Shown one piece after another: positions 60,580 through 64,000 of a stretch of DNA of 64,000 bases (the first letter of the stretch is position 1; each line of letters opens with the position of its first letter). The position numbers were made by a program, and so were the translations under genes. The notes beneath the pieces are model-generated. The model was not told where the DNA came from, did not search any database, and saw only the letters and a list, made by a program, of their open reading frames with translations. Origin of the DNA: Rhea pennata (Eukaryota > Chordata > Aves > Rheiformes > Rheidae); assembly GCF_028389875.1 (NCBI RefSeq), contig NC_084677.1:9280017-9344016 (forward strand). Reading direction: 5' to 3'.

Positions 60580-62791
60580 GACACAACGTTTTGGTCCCAA
60601 CACACAAAACAGCACTTGAGCCACAAAAGAAAGTGTCCAAACAAAGTAGACAGCTAAGAAAAGATTTTTCTCCTTCCCACCCCAAGAAAAGATAGTGCAT
60701 AAATTGAGGGAGGGCTTCAGTGACATTTTTTTTAAACAGACATGAATCTGAAGTAGTACATTTAATTGTTAAATTAAAGAATTTCATGGTTGCAATGCTT
60801 TTAAATCTGTAAGTCACATCATTCATTTAACCCTTCAGATAAAAAAATATATTGCAATTCAATTGGCTATTTTGTTACACTATGAACACAACTTCTCAAA
60901 AGTTTTATTCTATTACTTTCAAACAGCGACTTAATCAGAATCACACATGAAACCAGAAAAGATATGCTGACCTCCAGAAATGGTATAACCTCCACACTTT
61001 TACAAATACCATTTTTCCTCTGTAGTCTCAAACATCTGGTTTTCTTTAGTCCTCTGGATGACTTGTAACTGCATCTCATGAAAATATAGTCTCAGCTTGG
61101 TCTTTTTTCCCAATGCATGCTCTTTTGAAACAAAGATCTAAGTGATCAATGTTAACCATATCATATTAAGTAAGGTGAAAACAGATGTTCTTACATTAAC
61201 TCATTAAAAGCATTCTAAGAAAGCTTACATCTATACTTCAATTTCTATAGCAGTATGTCTGTAGATGTTTACTAAGGACTCAAATACTGTGCCATAATGC
61301 CCAGAAAAACTTCCAAGTGTTTCTCTGCACTCATAATGGCTATAAGTTTATTACCGGTAATACTTAGCTAAATTTAAAAGATTTTATAACAAAAGTCTGA
61401 CTAGTAAAATTCTGTCTATAGCCATTATTCAATGGTATCTCCTGTTGTTGGCTAAGAAATTGGAGCCTACTTCCTCTCACTTGCATATTACAACAGAATC
61501 ACTCTAAAACATCCCTGTTGGCCAGTGGAAAACCTCTAGTATAGGTTCTTTCACTACTACAAGCAGTTTATTTGCTGCCTGGCAAATACAACCCATTGTA
61601 AATGCCACGGTTACCCAAAATGGGTATAAAGTCTCATTCACTGGACGTTTCTGCTAACTAGAGTTAAGGTCCTCCACTAACTTCACCTCTCTTCCAAGAC
61701 TGGCCCTTTCAAAAGGCAACACAGGATACCACAAATTGAAAGAAAAGAGCTTCCAACACTAGAAGTAAACTTTAGAATAAAAACAGACACAGTTAAAAGA
61801 CAGCACATCAAAGAATAAGCTTCCCATTTACTGAACATGCTTAAAAAATACAAAACAAGGTTAAGCAGAACAACCTTAGCATTTCCACATGCAGCTAGAG
61901 TTTTCCTTACAAGTGGAAATAGCATCAATACCTTCCATCGCAACACATTTTTATAAGACCTGCTCCATTATCCATAATTTATGCATTAAATGCATATTTT
62001 AGAAATATTGGAATCTTTCTAACTTCATTTCTAGACACAATAAAAACGTGTGTCTGTATCTTAAACTCATGACGCCAAGACAGTCTTTTCCTTAACCAAA
62101 TCCATGCCAGACTGGAACTAAACATAAAAGGGAAGCTTAAAACATTAATGTCCTAGAAAGCTCCTAAATGGAACTGAAAGCTACAGAAAACATTTAAAAC
62201 AAATTTTGCAAAAAAACCCACATAATCTTCTACAGACATCTTTACACAAAAGAATTGACTATGCAGTTACAAGTCATCTGAAGGAGCAAAAAACAAGTTT
62301 CTTCTCTGGAATACAATCAACTGCCTCACTCTTGTCATTTCAGTTCAGCAAGTTAAAATTTCTCAACAGGCTTTTTGAAAGACAGATCATGCATTTTATT
62401 TATACTGTCTGAAACAATACCAGTAAGCAACAGCCTATAGAATATAATATGCTACATGTATGATTAAACCACCAACAAGGCTTAAGGAAAATAAAATTTG
62501 TCCCATTTTAGTTGAATTTATATTTTGCTTTTACTGAACACACATTTATTTATGAAAAAATGTAAAATCTAAGAATAATTTAATGAATGCTGGATTTTTT
62601 TTTTTTCAAAATAATAGAAAAAGTTCTGCTTTGCTGACAGCTGTGTTCAGTGTAAAAGGAACAAAATCTTCACAGAATACATCTAAATACAAATTAATTC
62701 TTCTAGGCCTTTCATTAAAATATGTAGGGGTTAGCAAATAGCTTTCTGTGCAGTGTCCAAAGGTATTTGTCTTTCACACTAGAAGAAAGAG

Positions 62792-63024
62792 TTAAAGCTT
62801 GGTTACAGGTGCAAGTGAAAAATTTGCTGCCAATTTCACCTTGTTTTTGTGTTGCTTTTTGGCTGGGCTGTCCATTACTTCCTTGGTTAGCTGGGTTTCA
62901 GAGGACTGACAGGGAGGCACTGAAGTACTCTCTGTGGCATTTGATACCACAGAATCAGAGGACAATTTTTCTTGAGCTGTAGTAACAATTCGTTGTTTTT
63001 CTTCTTCTGTTAAAATCATCATCT
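62792..63024 (-). CDS. MARF1: MARF1 last coding exon
   Basis: On the - strand the exon follows the acceptor TTATTTTAG, completes a Glu codon split with the previous exon, and runs to TAA at 62792-62794. It encodes [20 protein letters not shown], a Ser/Thr-rich stretch, and ends [18 protein letters not shown]1 (meiosis regulator and mRNA stability factor 1) has an NYN-type RNase domain, RRM and tandem LOTUS domains; its C-terminal tail is reported to engage the decapping machinery. Only the tail lies in this window, so the domains are not seen. The call rests on recall of the family C-terminus and on convergent synteny with BMERB1. Confidence 0.83.
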
Positions 63025-63576
63025 CTAAAATAAGTAAGACAACTCAGTTTATAGATGTTCTGTTCTTGGGCCAAAAAAAAACCAAAATCAAAACAAACAA
63101 ACAAAAAAAAAACCCACATTTTCTCTGGCAACATGCAATAAAACATTTAAGAATGTCAGTCTGATCTGAAACTGTAATGTGCCTGATATTTACCTCTGCA
63201 GCTGATCTTTGCTTTTGGCTCTACAGTCCTTACCATGTACTATCTAGTAGGTTTAATTCAATTCTCAAGCATTAAGCCTCTCAGTGCTGAACAAAGTACT
63301 ACAAAATTTCTGAGGTGAAAAAGTTACCACAGGCAAGACGCAGGTTTAGTAGTAGATGAGGTTATACCTCAAGTTCACCACAGAGAATCACTGCAGGATA
63401 ATTACTGTCAGTACTCAAGACCTTCTGGTAGAGCCTGCATTGCCAACACACTCCACTGTACTACAAAATTACTTTTTCAAAACATAATTTTATAAATCAA
63501 CCACTTGTTTGATGCTCTTTTCTAGATCATGAGTTATCATCCACAACTAGTACTATGTAGGCAAGCAAACCCTTAC
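63025..63576 (-). other. MARF1: MARF1 last intron (552 bp)
   Basis: The intron has a GTAAGG donor and a TTATTTTAG acceptor on the - strand. It contains an A-rich/CAAA simple repeat at 63073-63117 and is otherwise featureless. Confidence 0.8.
63073..63117. repeat. A-rich/(CAAA)n tract
   Basis: A-runs and CAAA units inside the last MARF1 intron. Confidence 0.9.
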
Positions 63577-63747
63577 CAGAGAGAGGTGCAGGTCGTTCCT
63601 CAAACTGAATGAGATCAGCAGACTCAAGAACCACTGGATCAGGTCTCAGTTGCGGGGATGGTAGGCAGGAAGGAACTGGCTCACACAAGAGGTCAACAGG
63701 AGATGTATTTGTGAGGCAAAGAAGTTCTTGCTCAGTTTGGCTAGAAA
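63577..63747 (-). CDS. MARF1: MARF1 penultimate coding exon
   Basis: A 171-base exon on the - strand between a pyrimidine-rich acceptor (TTCCTTATTTTTGTAG) and the donor GTAAGG. The frame translates to [20 protein letters not shown], then [20 protein letters not shown] and [15 protein letters not shown], and splices in frame to the last exon (the split codon gives Glu). It is acidic and proline-rich, and as I recall typical of the MARF1 C-terminal region. A second AG 7 bases inside the exon (63741) makes the exact 5' boundary depend on the phase of the preceding exon, which lies outside the window. Confidence 0.8.
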
Positions 63748-64000
63748 CTACAAAAATAAGGAAATATCTTTCAAAGTATCTGCAAGTATGAAGGTGTCAC
63801 TATTTCAGACCTGGTAAGTGCCAAGTCTTCAGACGTGACTGAGGATTTAAGAACTATAGCAGAATTAAATTACTAACATTAAACTAATTTTAATCAATCT
63901 CAAATTCACATAAGAGCCATTTTGTCGAGACCAAGAACATCTAACCAAAATACAGCAAAAATAAAGCAAAACTATTCCAATCTATTGCTTGCCTGAATTA
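63748..64000 (-). other. MARF1: MARF1 intron (partial)
   Basis: Sequence upstream of the penultimate exon, ending with its polypyrimidine tract. AT-rich, with no further exon before the window ends. Confidence 0.7.

Larger units (their letters stand above)
59490..62791 (-). other. MARF1: Probable MARF1 3' UTR
   Basis: AT-rich sequence following the MARF1 stop on the - strand, with no coding potential. The end is set by the AATAAA at 59508-59513, which has a good downstream element. A shorter form could end near 60560 using the signal at 60574-60579. T-runs at about 59695-59711 and 60001-60014 would appear as A-runs in the mRNA. Confidence 0.55.

Overview
The window looks like vertebrate nuclear DNA, most likely from a bird or another sauropsid. 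The evidence is split coding exons with GT-AG introns, CpG islands, AT-rich introns full of simple repeats, and no visible Alu, L1, B1 or other mammalian interspersed repeats. The species cannot be fixed from the sequence alone. No bacterial, phage, viral or CRISPR features were seen.

Two genes are supported. The first is a complete BMERB1 (C16orf45) gene on the + strand. Its six coding exons are 3610-3715, 30672-30795, 44681-44754, 47770-47884, 49578-49660 and 51199-51311. They join without a frame break into 204 codons plus a stop, starting in a CpG-island promoter and ending in a CaaX-like C-terminus. The second is the 3' end of MARF1 (KIAA0430, limkain b1) on the - strand: its last two coding exons (63577-63747 and 62792-63024) and a long AT-rich 3' UTR. 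The two genes converge tail to tail, as they do on human 16p13.11, which supports both identifications.

Layout: 1-2984 is upstream intergenic DNA; 2985-4100 is the CpG-island promoter with BMERB1 exon 1; 3716-30671 is a 27 kb first intron; 30672-30795 is exon 2; 30796-44680 is intron 2, which holds a second CpG island at about 35340-35890; 44681-51311 carries exons 3-6; 51312 to about 59500 is the BMERB1 3' UTR and the intergenic gap; about 59490-62791 is probable MARF1 3' UTR; 62792-64000 is the end of MARF1.

No new multi-gene system is apparent. The points most worth checking are: the intragenic CpG island; a possible intronic-polyadenylation isoform after exon 3; a 52-base A tract 18 bases past the exon 5 splice donor; upstream ORFs in the BMERB1 leader, one only two codons long; the C-terminal CSIM prenylation motif; and several perfect local inverted or tandem duplications that look like template-switch scars.
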